The position numbers and the translations under genes were made by a program. DNA of 64,000 nt from Pseudomonas graminis (GTDB lineage: Bacteria > Pseudomonadota > Gammaproteobacteria > Pseudomonadales > Pseudomonadaceae). The DNA lies in NCBI RefSeq assembly GCF_013201545.1, contig NZ_CP053746.1, positions 1,825,001 to 1,889,000 on the forward strand, given 5' to 3'. The stretch's first letter is position 1. The number at the start of each line of letters is the position of its first letter. This document shows, in pieces, positions 28,269 to 36,553 of the stretch. The notes under the pieces were generated by a model. It did no database searches and had not been told where the DNA came from. It saw only the letters and a list, made by a program, of their open reading frames with translations.

Positions 28269-28943
28269 ATGGGTAATCAAATCAATATCCTGGCGGAAGC
28301 TGTCCATGACGGCTTGGGGTTGTCCTACCCGCCGGTCATCGATCTTGGGCCGAAGCTCACCCGGGAACAGCTTCTTGCCTCCATCCACGCCACGATGAGT
28401 CGTCACCAGGGCGGCCCGATCTGGTTATTCGCGTACGGATCATTGATCTGGCGGCCCGAGTGCAGCGCCGTCGAGCGTCAGCGCGGTCGGGTCCACGGCT
28501 ATCACCGCGGTCTCTATCTCTGGTCCCACGAACACCGGGGCACGCCCGAGCAGCCAGGGCTGGTCTTCGGTCTCGACCGCGGCGGCTCCTGCAGCGGCTT
28601 CGCGTACCGTTTGCCCGAAGACAATATCGACGAGTCCCTGCTGGCGTTGTGGCAGAGAGAAATGCCGTTCCCGTCCTATCGCCCACACTGGCTCAACTGC
28701 CGACTTGAAGACGGCACCAAGGTGCAGGCTTTGGGGTTTGTGCTGGAGCGGCATCTGCCCAGTTACGCCGGCAACCTGCCAGACAGCGTGCTCACCCAGG
28801 TGCTGGCCAATGCCAGCGGGCGGTACGGGACCACGTGGGAATATGTCGAGCAAACTATCCACGCGCTGCGCACCCACGCCATGCCGGACCTGAGCCTGGA
28901 GGCGCGATTCAAGCGCTGCAGGCCGGTGTTGTTGGCGATATAG
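28269..28943 (+). CDS. ChaC-like gamma-glutamylcyclotransferase
   Basis: A 224-residue protein of the ChaC family, which degrades glutathione to 5-oxoproline and Cys-Gly. The substrate-binding motif WLFAYGSLIWRPE and a catalytic glutamate in the LWQREMPFPSYRP region are present. The ORF could begin at 28188, but ATG 28269 has a GGGGGGA site a few bases upstream and gives the family length. TTGACA at 28071-28076 with TATTGC 16 bases downstream may be its promoter. The gene is followed by a toxin-antitoxin pair. Confidence 0.85.
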   Translation: MGNQINILAEAVHDGLGLSYPPVIDLGPKLTREQLLASIHATMSRHQGGPIWLFAYGSLIWRPECSAVERQRGRVHGYHRGLYLWSHEHRGTPEQPGLVFGLDRGGSCSGFAYRLPEDNIDESLLALWQREMPFPSYRPHWLNCRLEDGTKVQALGFVLERHLPSYAGNLPDSVLTQVLANASGRYGTTWEYVEQTIHALRTHAMPDLSLEARFKRCRPVLLAI

Positions 28944-29018
28944 CATCTGGTCACGATCTTCCGTCCAGTCCCGCGTGCGAGGCGCTAGACTGCATTGAAA
29001 TCGATTGAGGAGTTCATC

Positions 29019-29213
29019 ATGAGTGCTCGGCTTTCTCCGCTTGTGTCGGAGTTCGAATCAGAGGAGCAGGCTGCGCGCTACGACGCCTGGCTGCGTGCAA
29101 AAGTGCAAGCTTCACTGGACGATCCAAGACCGAATATCGCCCACTCTGAAGCCATGGCCGAACTGAAATCGAGACTGGCCGCCAAGCGCGACAAGCGTAG
29201 CGATGATCGTTGA
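29019..29213 (+). CDS. Antitoxin of a type II toxin-antitoxin pair (StbD/RelB-like)
   Basis: A 64-residue acidic-then-basic protein directly before and overlapping a RelE/ParE toxin gene by 11 bases. The C-terminal segment DDPRPNIAHSEAMAEL followed by a basic tail resembles the toxin-wrapping end of StbD/RelB-type antitoxins; the N-terminal DNA-binding part is short (SARLSPLVSEFESEEQAARYDAWL). GAGGAG at 29007-29012 selects ATG 29019. It should neutralise the toxin and repress the operon. The assignment depends largely on the neighbour. Confidence 0.8.
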   Translation: MSARLSPLVSEFESEEQAARYDAWLRAKVQASLDDPRPNIAHSEAMAELKSRLAAKRDKRSDDR

Positions 29214-29472
29214 GTGGCGCCCGGAGGCAGTCGCCGATCTGTGGGAGATACTTGAGTATATCGATGAGCGAAATCCACAAGCGGCGGAGGAGCTTTATGC
29301 TGAAATTGAGAGAGCTACTTCAGCACTGCCCGAGCATCCTTACCTTTACCGCTTAGGTCGCGTGCCCAATACCCGCGAAATCATTGTCCACCCGAATTAC
29401 CTGGTTATTTACCGGTTAACGGATGGGATCGAAATCCTGAGTGTCCTTCACGCTCGCCAGCAATACCCTTGA
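29203..29472 (+). CDS. RelE/ParE superfamily toxin
   Basis: An 89-residue toxin of the RelE/ParE superfamily. The N-terminal WRPEAVADLWEILEYI, the central PYLYRLGRVPNTREIIVHPNY and the C-terminal ILSVLHARQQYP are the usual conserved blocks of ParE-like proteins; the arginine in REIIVHPNYLVIYR and the last HARQQYP suit the active face. Whether it cleaves mRNA (RelE) or poisons gyrase (ParE) is not decided by sequence; the C-terminal pattern favours ParE. Translationally coupled to the antitoxin, with a terminator after it. Confidence 0.88.
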   Translation: MIVEWRPEAVADLWEILEYIDERNPQAAEELYAEIERATSALPEHPYLYRLGRVPNTREIIVHPNYLVIYRLTDGIEILSVLHARQQYP

Positions 29473-29481
29473 AATGGGCGG

Positions 29482-29516
29482 GGCTTGATCAGCGCACTGA
29501 CCAAGCCTTTTCGTTT
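29482..29516 (+). terminator. Terminator after the toxin gene
   Basis: An 11-base stem with one mismatch (GGCTTGATCAG / CTGACCAAGCC), loop CGCA, then TTTTCGTTT. Its position between convergent genes may also help separate them. Confidence 0.8.
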
Positions 29517-29521
29517 GAGAC

Positions 29522-30871
29522 TTAAGCCATCTCCTCTCGCGACTGGCTCGCCACCCGCGTATGGCGCAGGGTCGGCACCAGGAACGCTATCGCCAGGATG
29601 CAGGCGGACACCAACAGCACGAAGCCGCCGTCCCAGCCGAAGTGGTCTACCGTGTAACCCATCAGCGCGCTTGCGGCGACCGACCCACCGAGATAGCCGA
29701 ACAGGCCTGTGAATCCTGCCGCGGTGCCAGCGGCTTTCTTTGGAGCCAACTCAAGCGCCTGCAAGCCGACCAGCATGACCGGGCCGTAGATCAGGAAGCC
29801 GATCGAGACCAGCGCAATCATGTCGACGGTGGGGTTGCCTGGCGGGTTGAGCCAGTAGACCAGCGTCGCAACGGTCACCATCGCCATGAACACGATGCCG
29901 GTCAGGCCACGGTTGCCACGGAAGATCTTGTCGGACATCCAGCCGCACAGCAGCGTGCCCGGAATACCTGCCCACTCATAGAAGAAGTAGGCCCACGAGG
30001 TCTTGTCGACGTCGAAGTGTTTGGCTTCTTTCAGGTACGTTGGCGCCCAGTCCAGCACGCCATAACGCAGCAGGTAGACGAACACGTTGGCCAACGCGAT
30101 GTACCAGAGCATTTTGTTGCGCAGCACGTATTTGACGAAGATTTCCTTGGCGGTGAATTCCTCTTCGTGGCTCGCGTCGTAGCCCTCCGGATAGTCGTTC
30201 TTGTAGTCCTCGACCGGTGGCAAGCCCACGGACTGCGGGGTATCGCGCATGGTCACGAAGGCAAACAGGGCGACAAACAGGGCAACCGCCGCAGGCACGT
30301 AAAACGCTGCGTGCCAGTCGTTGGTCCAGCCAAGCCCAAGCAGGAACAGCGGGCCGATCAAGCCGCCGCCGACGTTGTGCGCCACGTTCCACACCGACAC
30401 TACGCCGCCACGTTCCTTCTGCGACCACCAGTGCACCATCGTGCGTCCGCTTGGCGGCCAGCCCATGCCCTGTGCCCATCCGTTGATGAACAGCAGAATG
30501 AACATGATCGTCACGCTGGACGTCGCCCAGGGTGCGAATCCGAACACGAACATCACCAGCGCGGAAATCAACAGCCCGAATGGCAGGAAGTAACGCGGAT
30601 TGGAGCGATCCGACACCAGCCCCATGAGGAACTTTGACAGGCCGTACGCAATGGCGATCGCCGAGATCGCAAGACCCAGCTGACCCCGTGTGTATCCCTC
30701 ATCGATCAGGTAGGGCATGGCCAGCGAGAAATTCTTGCGAAGCAAGTAGTAGCCGGCGTAACCGAAGAAGATACCGGCGAAAATCTGCCAGCGAAGGCGG
30801 CGGTAGGTGGAGTCGACACGCTCCGCAGGCAGCGGAGCCTGATGCGCGGCAGGACGGAAAAAGGCAAACAT
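29522..30871 (-). CDS. glpT: Glycerol-3-phosphate transporter GlpT
   Basis: A 449-residue MFS antiporter of the organophosphate:phosphate family, exchanging glycerol-3-phosphate for phosphate. Twelve membrane segments are expected. Signatures include the N-terminal [28 protein letters not shown], and [20 protein letters not shown], with the two substrate arginines in YLLRK and [13 protein letters not shown] ribosome site precedes ATG 30871. GlpT also takes up fosfomycin in P. aeruginosa. No other glp genes are in the window. Confidence 0.96.
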   Translation of the reverse strand: MFAFFRPAAHQAPLPAERVDSTYRRLRWQIFAGIFFGYAGYYLLRKNFSLAMPYLIDEGYTRGQLGLAISAIAIAYGLSKFLMGLVSDRSNPRYFLPFGLLISALVMFVFGFAPWATSSVTIMFILLFINGWAQGMGWPPSGRTMVHWWSQKERGGVVSVWNVAHNVGGGLIGPLFLLGLGWTNDWHAAFYVPAAVALFVALFAFVTMRDTPQSVGLPPVEDYKNDYPEGYDASHEEEFTAKEIFVKYVLRNKMLWYIALANVFVYLLRYGVLDWAPTYLKEAKHFDVDKTSWAYFFYEWAGIPGTLLCGWMSDKIFRGNRGLTGIVFMAMVTVATLVYWLNPPGNPTVDMIALVSIGFLIYGPVMLVGLQALELAPKKAAGTAAGFTGLFGYLGGSVAASALMGYTVDHFGWDGGFVLLVSACILAIAFLVPTLRHTRVASQSREEMA

Positions 30872-30916
30872 CGGGACACTCCATTTATTTTCTTGTTATG
30901 CGAATCCGAATATTAC

Positions 30917-30934
30917 ATTTTCGTTACAGAAAAT
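30917..30934. promoter_or_regulatory. Palindrome upstream of glpT (possible GlpR operator)
   Basis: ATTTTC-GTTACA-GAAAAT is a perfect 6-base inverted repeat with a six-base centre, 46 bases upstream of the glpT ATG. The TTTCG/CGAAA character resembles GlpR sites of gamma-proteobacteria, and glpT is a usual GlpR target. The assignment is by location and resemblance only. Confidence 0.4.
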
Positions 30935-31088
30935 AGGAAGGCTTCTCATCGGATAAAAAGGGCGTAAACACGGGCCGAGAGGAAATTCCTTTGCGAACAT
31001 CCCGTTTGTGCAGGGCTGCCCAACGATGGGTTTCGTTGCGCGGGACAGATAAAATGCGCGCTCACGCGCTCACGATTGGCAAACCCAC

Positions 31089-32078
31089 ATGCAGTCACCC
31101 CCGCTTGAGATTCAGAATCAAAAGATCATCATTCTGTGCCGCGATGTCGGCGGATACCTCGCCCGGCTCGGCAACTTTCTCGGCAAGTCGAACGACGTTG
31201 TGTTCATTGACCTGACCCGCGGCGCGAAGGAACTGCCATGGCTTCCGGGGAAACTGCGGCGATGGCTGAAAAAGTACCTGATCGTTAAGCGTGCTCGTGC
31301 AGCCATTCGGGCGGCGGGCCATGTCGATGCATTGCTGGTGGTGAATCCAAGCCAGCTGGATCAGGTTTTGGTCACGCAGGCCCAGGCTGCGGCGGCACTC
31401 AGCGTCGCGTATCTGTCTGACGGGATTGCGCGATTATCGATGCCGATTGATCAACTGGCGACGTTTGACAAGGTCTACACCTTCGATGGCGCTGATGCTC
31501 GCGAGTATCGACTGCGCAAGCTCTACAACTACATCTACGAAGAACACGCCGATTTCAAAACAACGTCCGACTTCAAGGCCTTTGTCGTGATGGGCGGCAA
31601 GCACCGCGTTGATGTGCTTGGCCGAGTGGCTCAAGCGTTTGAACAGCTGGGGTACACCAGCACCTGCAAATTCCTGGTGCAGAGCAAACCAGTGCCCGGA
31701 GCCAGTCCATCACTGACATTCTTTCGCCAGCGCATGGACATCGATGAAACGGCCGAATACGTCAGGCGTTCGGAAATACTCATCGACATCGTCCGGCCGG
31801 GCCACGCGGGTTTGAGCTTCCGTTTTTTTGAGGCGCTGCTGTATCGCAAGAAAATGATCACCAACAATGCATCGGTGGCGGATTACGACTTCTATGATCC
31901 GTGCAACATTCTGATCATCGACAGCGATCACCCCGTTATCCCTGAGTCGTTCATTAACGGGGACTACGTGGACCTGCCCGAAGAAGTCGTGCGGCGGTAC
32001 AGCATGGCCAGTTGGGCGAACGAGGTTTTCAGTCCGCCCCCAGCCAGCCCGCCGCGGTTACCCGCTACCGAACCTTAA
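31089..32078 (+). CDS. Putative GT-B-like sugar transferase of unknown family
   Basis: A 329-residue protein that I do not recognise with certainty. The N-terminal half opens with a Rossmann-like strand-helix (IIILCRDVGGYLARLGNFLG) and contains the KVYTFDGADAREYRLRKLYN segment typical of bacterial glycosyltransferases that process LPS or capsule. The C-terminal half has IDIVRPGHAGLSFRFFEALL followed by KKMITNN, resembling the donor-binding helix of GT-B enzymes. There are no signal peptide or membrane segments; the tail is proline-rich. It ends tail-to-tail with a membrane acyltransferase gene, overlapping by four bases, so both may act on a surface glycan. The gene is absent from this position in P. 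aeruginosa. Confidence 0.6.
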   Translation: MQSPPLEIQNQKIIILCRDVGGYLARLGNFLGKSNDVVFIDLTRGAKELPWLPGKLRRWLKKYLIVKRARAAIRAAGHVDALLVVNPSQLDQVLVTQAQAAAALSVAYLSDGIARLSMPIDQLATFDKVYTFDGADAREYRLRKLYNYIYEEHADFKTTSDFKAFVVMGGKHRVDVLGRVAQAFEQLGYTSTCKFLVQSKPVPGASPSLTFFRQRMDIDETAEYVRRSEILIDIVRPGHAGLSFRFFEALLYRKKMITNNASVADYDFYDPCNILIIDSDHPVIPESFINGDYVDLPEEVVRRYSMASWANEVFSPPPASPPRLPATEP

Positions 32079-33217
32079 GCATTCGGCAGGGTTGCTTTGG
32101 CACTTGGCGATGCCTTGCGTAGGAATGGGTGCTCGATGCACCAGTACGTCGCGACGCTGATACTGCTGGTGAGCAGGATGATCAGCGGTAAGTACAGCGA
32201 GTAGCTGAGCGGATCCGGCGTGGCGAAGTCATACGCGTCCAGCAGGCTGAACACGCTGTAGATGACGATGCCATGCAGCAGATAGATGCTGAAGCTGGCC
32301 TCGCCCAGAATCTTCAACCCGCGGATCTCCAGTACCCCGTGCAAACTGTTGCCGAGCACGAACAGCGCGAACGGGACGCCGAGAATCAGCATTTGCAGCG
32401 TTGAGTACGATTTGAGCTTCATGCAGATCAGCAGTATCGCGACTGCAACCAACGTGCAGCGCACGCCCGAGAAGTCGATTTTCCACTGGCGCATCCGGTC
32501 TTCAAAGACCGCCACTGCAATGCCGACAGCAAACAGTTTGATGAACCGGTTGTGAAAGTGATGGTGGTATTCGCCCCACAGGCACGCCAGCACTATCAGC
32601 GCGACGACGACCGCCATGCCGGGGAGCTTGCGCCGAAGCAGGCAATACAGCACCGGCAGCGACAGGTAGAAAACCGCTTCATAGAGCAGCGTCCACTGCA
32701 CCGAGGCGTTGATACGCACGGTGTCCGGGAAACCGTTGATGGGGCTGCCGATCAAAATCACCCATCGGCCGAGCGACTTGATGGTGTCCATGACCGGCGC
32801 GCTGATGCCTGCGGACTGGTGCAGCGCGATCGCCGTAATCAGCGCGACGCTGAAGAGGTACATCGGGAAGATTCGTCGTATCCGTGACGACAGAATCTGA
32901 CCCCATTTAGGCTCGCTTCGGTAGATCTTCGCGGTAAACAGGTAACCCGTAATCATGAAAAACAACGACACCGGCACCGTGCCCATGTTGTTCAGAACTC
33001 GGCTGTCCGTGGTTTCCCAGACGCCGTTGACGTGCCAGTAATAGCTGACGATGAAGTGATGAACGATGACAGCGGTTGCGAGCACGCCACGCAGCCCGTC
33101 CAGCGACGAAACGCGGTGGAGCGCGTCCTGGGAGAGAATCGGCAGACGCCGGGTGGCGAAGCAAAATAGCGCGATCGACAGCGCGTATAGCGTGATCAAA
33201 ATCAGAGTGACGGTCAT
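32075..33217 (-). CDS. Acyltransferase 3 family membrane protein
   Basis: A 380-residue integral membrane protein with about ten hydrophobic segments. RVSSLDGLRGVLATAVIVHHF at the start, SLFFMITGYLFTAKIY and SSRIRRIFPMYLFSV are the conserved blocks of acyltransferase 3; the HH pair carries the likely catalytic histidine. It lacks the SGNH domain of the homologue at 23593. Such enzymes acylate extracytoplasmic sugars. The open frame reaches 33304, but the N-terminal extension is polar and M at 33217, just before the first membrane helix, is more plausible; neither start has a clear ribosome site. Not part of the P. aeruginosa order. Confidence 0.85.
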   Translation of the reverse strand: MTVTLILITLYALSIALFCFATRRLPILSQDALHRVSSLDGLRGVLATAVIVHHFIVSYYWHVNGVWETTDSRVLNNMGTVPVSLFFMITGYLFTAKIYRSEPKWGQILSSRIRRIFPMYLFSVALITAIALHQSAGISAPVMDTIKSLGRWVILIGSPINGFPDTVRINASVQWTLLYEAVFYLSLPVLYCLLRRKLPGMAVVVALIVLACLWGEYHHHFHNRFIKLFAVGIAVAVFEDRMRQWKIDFSGVRCTLVAVAILLICMKLKSYSTLQMLILGVPFALFVLGNSLHGVLEIRGLKILGEASFSIYLLHGIVIYSVFSLLDAYDFATPDPLSYSLYLPLIILLTSSISVATYWCIEHPFLRKASPSAKATLPNA

Positions 33218-33472
33218 CAATACGGGGTCCGCAGTTTGTATTGGAGTCGATACCGAATGAGAGCCCGTTCGGTATGTATCGGCCGTGAAATATACGGAAC
33301 ACATCAGGCGCCGTCGTGGGTTGTTTAGCTAAGTGTCCTTTTTGGGACCGATCCTACGCAGTCCTGGGAAGTCATGAGCTGTTGCCGCCGCAGACCGGCG
33401 CACAGAATGCGCGCCAGCCTTTTGCACCCGCGCAGGAGGCAGACTGGAAGAAACGCGCAGGTGATTGCATTA

Positions 33473-34108
33473 ATGAGCAGGTGGATTTTATGGATGATGT
33501 TCGCGGCATGTATCGGTGCCAATGCAGATGAGCGCAGTGTGGAGTTTGATTACCGCAGGGCGCCCGCCTGGCCGTATTCGCTTTCGAAATCCGGAATATC
33601 CGGGTGGGTCGTCTACGACCTGAAGGCGCACCATGACGGACGGGTTTCCAAGCCTGAGGTGCTGGACAGCTCTCACCCTCTGTTTTCCCTCTCCGTCGTA
33701 AACGTTGTGCCAACGTGGCGCGTAAAACCCTGGGTCGTCAGTGAGCAGCGTCCGGCAGTCATTTCGCTGCGTCAGGAGCATTACTTCGTCCACCCGCGTG
33801 AAGGAAATGCTCCCGTCCCTTGGCTTCATCGCAGTCTGCGCCACCTGTCCTGCGCGAAATTCAGCAAACGCTTCGACGACTTCCAGCAGAACTCGTCTGA
33901 TCTTGAACAGGTGGAGATGAGCGTGTTCCGGCACACCTACAGCGTGCTTGCAAGGGTGGCGACTTACAGAAAGCTGTCTGACGAGCAAAGGTTCGCGCTC
34001 GGTGATGCGCTGGCAGAGGCAGTGCCGGAGGTCATTCAGCGATGCCGGGCGAATCCGGCACTGCGCTATAAGGACGTGTTGCCTGATCAGGTGAGCATGA
34101 TGCTGTGA
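33473..34108 (+). CDS. Secreted protein with a TonB C-terminal-like domain
   Basis: A 211-residue protein with a signal peptide (MSRWILWMMFAACIGANA). Residues about 28-90 look like an energy-transducer TonB C-terminal domain: PAWPYSLSKSGISGWVVYDL, then a GRVSKPEVLDSSHP strand and a VVPTWRVKPWV end. The remaining 120 residues are helical with no recognised domain. It lacks the proline-rich spanner and membrane anchor of real TonB, so it is more likely a periplasmic protein with a TonB-like fold. The open frame runs back to 33374, with an arginine-rich extension unlikely to be translated. Confidence 0.65.
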   Translation: MSRWILWMMFAACIGANADERSVEFDYRRAPAWPYSLSKSGISGWVVYDLKAHHDGRVSKPEVLDSSHPLFSLSVVNVVPTWRVKPWVVSEQRPAVISLRQEHYFVHPREGNAPVPWLHRSLRHLSCAKFSKRFDDFQQNSSDLEQVEMSVFRHTYSVLARVATYRKLSDEQRFALGDALAEAVPEVIQRCRANPALRYKDVLPDQVSMML

Positions 34109-34168
34109 GCGCGTGGGGGGAGTACCGCCACGTCGGCCCCTTCGGAACGGAGGCGATCCCGATGCACG

Positions 34169-35146
34169 CTACCTGATGCTCACCACCACCTTGCCAACCG
34201 CTTTTCTCTGCGCCAACGATTCAATGGCTTCCCCCGCCTGCTCCAGCGGGTAAACCTTCGACACCAACGGCTTCAGCTTGCCCTCGCCGAACCAATTGAA
34301 CAGTTGCTGGAAGTTCGCCGCGTTGTCCTGGGGCTGGCGTTGAGCAAATGAGCCCCAGAACACACCTACAACCGAGGCACCTTTCAACAACGCGAGATTG
34401 ACGGGCAGTTCGGGGATGCGGCCACTGGCGAAGCCGACGACCAACAGGCGACCGTTCCAGGCGATGCCGCGAACAGCCTGATCAAAAAGGTCACCGCCCA
34501 CAGGGTCGTAGATCACATCGACGCCGTTGCCGTTGGTGAGGCGCTTGATTTCATCCTTCAGATTGTGCTCGCTGTAGTTGATCAACTCGTCGGCGCCTGC
34601 GGTTTTGGCGACCTCCAGCTTTTCTGCGCTGCTGGCGGCGGCGATCACGCGAGCGCCCATGGCTTTGCCGATCTCTACCGCGGCTAGGCCGACGCCCCCG
34701 GAGGCGCCGAGGACGAGGAGCGTTTCGCCTGCCTGTAGCTTGGCGCGCTGTGTGAGGGCGTGCATGGACGTGCCGTAGGTCATACTGAATGCGGCGGCGG
34801 TGGTGAAGTCCATCGTTTCGGGAATGGGCAGGACGTTGTAACCGGCGACGGCGATCTGTTCAGCGAAGCTGCCCCAGCCGGTCAGCGCCATCACCCGGTC
34901 ACCGACACGGACATGGCTGACCTTCTCGCCGACAGCGGTCACAACGCCCGAGGCTTCACCTCCGGGCGAAAACGGAAAAGGCGGCTTGAACTGGTATTTG
35001 CCTTCGATGATCAGCGTGTCCGGGAAGTTGACCCCGGCAGCGTGCACGTCCAGAAGAATCTCGTTTTTCTTCGGCTCCGGGCTGGGGATTTCCTCCAGCA
35101 CCAAATCTGCAGCGGGACCGAAGGCTTTACAAAGCACGGCTTTCAT
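34169..35146 (-). CDS. NADPH:quinone oxidoreductase family protein (MDR, Qor-like)
   Basis: A 325-residue medium-chain dehydrogenase/reductase. The opening MKAVLCKAFGPAADLVLEEI, the substrate-side VNFPDTLIIEGKYQFKP, and the nucleotide motif LVLGASGGVGLAAVEIGKAMG place it with Qor-like NADPH-dependent reductases, with no zinc-ligand cysteines. It should reduce quinones or alkenals. It corresponds to PA5234, which adjoins glpT in P. aeruginosa, so the three genes between 31089 and 34108 are extra here. Confidence 0.9.
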   Translation of the reverse strand: MKAVLCKAFGPAADLVLEEIPSPEPKKNEILLDVHAAGVNFPDTLIIEGKYQFKPPFPFSPGGEASGVVTAVGEKVSHVRVGDRVMALTGWGSFAEQIAVAGYNVLPIPETMDFTTAAAFSMTYGTSMHALTQRAKLQAGETLLVLGASGGVGLAAVEIGKAMGARVIAAASSAEKLEVAKTAGADELINYSEHNLKDEIKRLTNGNGVDVIYDPVGGDLFDQAVRGIAWNGRLLVVGFASGRIPELPVNLALLKGASVVGVFWGSFAQRQPQDNAANFQQLFNWFGEGKLKPLVSKVYPLEQAGEAIESLAQRKAVGKVVVSIR

Positions 35147-35281
35147 CGAGGGCTATTCCTTTTTCGGGGATGGCCGATAAGTACAGGTAGCGAGGTTGTG
35201 GGGTCAATGAGCATGGCCCGGCCTGATAGGTGTGCATAAGCTGAAGTAAGCTATGCGGCGAAACGGATTGAGGAGCGGACT

Positions 35282-35692
35282 GTGAAAGCGTGGATTGTAA
35301 TGTTGATGGCATTGTCGATGCCTGTTGTAGCGCTGGCGGAAGAGGGCGGCGAGAAAGAAGATCCGAACAAGGTTTCCTACGTGGCGTTGACGCCTCCCTT
35401 CGTAGGCAACTACTCACTGGACGGCAGCCCGAAATTGCACGTCTACAAGGCCGATGTCGCCTTGCGCGTGACCGGCGCCGAGGCGCAGAAACTGGTGAAG
35501 CAGAACGAGCCGCTGATTCGCAACCAACTGGTGGCATTGTTCACTCAGCAAACGGTCGACAGCATGGGCAACGTCGATGCCAAGGAAAAACTGCGTCAGG
35601 AAGCGCTGAAGCAGACCCAGCAAGTGCTCACCCAGGAAACGGGCAAGCCTGTGGTTGATGATCTGCTGTTCAATAACTTTATTGCCCAGTAA
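35282..35692 (+). CDS. FliL-like flagellar basal-body-associated protein
   Basis: A 136-residue secreted protein, GTG start at 35282 with GAGGAG upstream. After a signal peptide (MKAWIVMLMALSMPVVALA) comes a FliL-like domain: PNKVSYVALTPPFVGNYSLDG, HVYKADVALRVTG, and a C-terminal helix ending in VDDLLFNNFIAQ. True FliL has an N-terminal membrane anchor; here the hydrophobic stretch looks cleavable. No flagellar genes are near; the same isolated homologue occurs in P. aeruginosa (PA5233). A role outside the flagellum is possible. Confidence 0.82.
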   Translation: MKAWIVMLMALSMPVVALAEEGGEKEDPNKVSYVALTPPFVGNYSLDGSPKLHVYKADVALRVTGAEAQKLVKQNEPLIRNQLVALFTQQTVDSMGNVDAKEKLRQEALKQTQQVLTQETGKPVVDDLLFNNFIAQ

Positions 35693-35709
35693 AGCGCGAC
35701 ACTCCGAAT

Positions 35710-36159
35710 TCAGCGCAGGTCAAGCACGGCGGCCCATTGCTCGTCGGTCACCGGCATGACGGACAGACGGCTGCCTTTCTGCACCAGCGGCAACTGTTCA
35801 AGGGCAGCTTGTTGTTTCAGAAAACCCAGCCCCAGCACATTCGGAAACGTCTCGAAGAATGCCACATCAACGGCGGTCCAAGGGTTCTTCTCTTCGGTGG
35901 CTTTAGCGTCGTAGTAGGGGCTTTTGTGGTCCAGCGCAGTGGGATCGGGATACGCAGCCTTGACGATTTCTCCGATCCCGGCGATCCCGGGCTCGGGGCA
36001 GCTGGAATGGTAGAAAAAGAACTGATCGCCCACGGCCATCGCGCGCAGAAAGTTGCGGGCCTGATAGTTGCGGACACCGTCCCAGCGCGTCTGCCCGAGC
36101 TTTTTCAACCCGCTGATCGAGAGCTCGTCGGGCTCGGATTTCATCAGCCAATAGGCCAT
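35710..36159 (-). CDS. EVE domain-containing protein
   Basis: A 149-residue single-domain EVE protein, recognised by AYWLMKSEPDELSISGL, TRWDGVRNYQARNFLRAM and VGDQFFFYHSS. EVE belongs to the PUA-like group that binds modified bases and is related to YTH readers; stand-alone versions are widespread housekeeping proteins of unknown role. AGGAG lies before ATG 36159. Convergent with the FliL-like gene, 17 bases apart. Confidence 0.92.
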   Translation of the reverse strand: MAYWLMKSEPDELSISGLKKLGQTRWDGVRNYQARNFLRAMAVGDQFFFYHSSCPEPGIAGIGEIVKAAYPDPTALDHKSPYYDAKATEEKNPWTAVDVAFFETFPNVLGLGFLKQQAALEQLPLVQKGSRLSVMPVTDEQWAAVLDLR

Positions 36160-36352
36160 TTACAAGGCTCCTGAACAGGTGTTGGGAAAGTTGTCCTACG
36201 GTTTGATGACAACCCGACGGTCGGCTGGCGTCAGTATTTGCGTGTTGCATCACGTTGCCGCAGAATGCCGGGATTTTAAGGGCTGCACGATGTGGCAGCC
36301 TGTTTAAACGTTATCGATTTTAGATACTGATTCGTTACAAAGGGGACGATGA

Positions 36353-36502
36353 ATGCGACGCAAGCCGGATGTACTGTGGATTTTGGCGATTTTGTTCGGC
36401 TTGGGAATCGTCACCACCGGTTACGCGCAAAGTCTGTGGGCTGCCAAGGCTGACGCGCCGGTCGAAATCACTCAGCAACAGCAGCCACAGCTCCGCCGCT
36501 AA
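36353..36502 (+). CDS. Small single-pass membrane protein, 49 residues
   Basis: A short gene with AGGGGA six bases before the ATG. The product begins MRRKPDVLWILAILFGLG, a basic start and one membrane helix (about residues 8-24), and ends in a glutamine-rich tail (ITQQQQPQLRR). The strong ribosome site, coherent membrane profile and hairpin directly after the stop support a real gene. Function unknown; no domain recognised. Confidence 0.7.
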   Translation: MRRKPDVLWILAILFGLGIVTTGYAQSLWAAKADAPVEITQQQQPQLRR

Positions 36503-36512
36503 ACCGCTATTT

Positions 36513-36545
36513 CGAGGCGCGCTCTCTTCGAAGGAGCGCGCCTCG
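36513..36545. terminator. Hairpin between the small protein gene and 5-FTHF cyclo-ligase
   Basis: Perfect 12-base stem CGAGGCGCGCTC / GAGCGCGCCTCG with a nine-base loop, 11 bases after the small-protein stop and 9 bases from the convergent cyclo-ligase stop. No T run, but placed as a shared terminator. Confidence 0.65.
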
Positions 36546-36553
36546 ATGACGAC

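Noticed and set aside
23593..33217. The two acyltransferases as parts of one O-antigen cluster
   Set aside because: They are about 8 kb apart among housekeeping genes; the first has an orthologue in P. aeruginosa at the same place, the second does not.
28188..35146. Genomic island or prophage boundary
   Set aside because: No integrase, tRNA, direct repeats or phage genes were seen at the edges; the genes look individually inserted.
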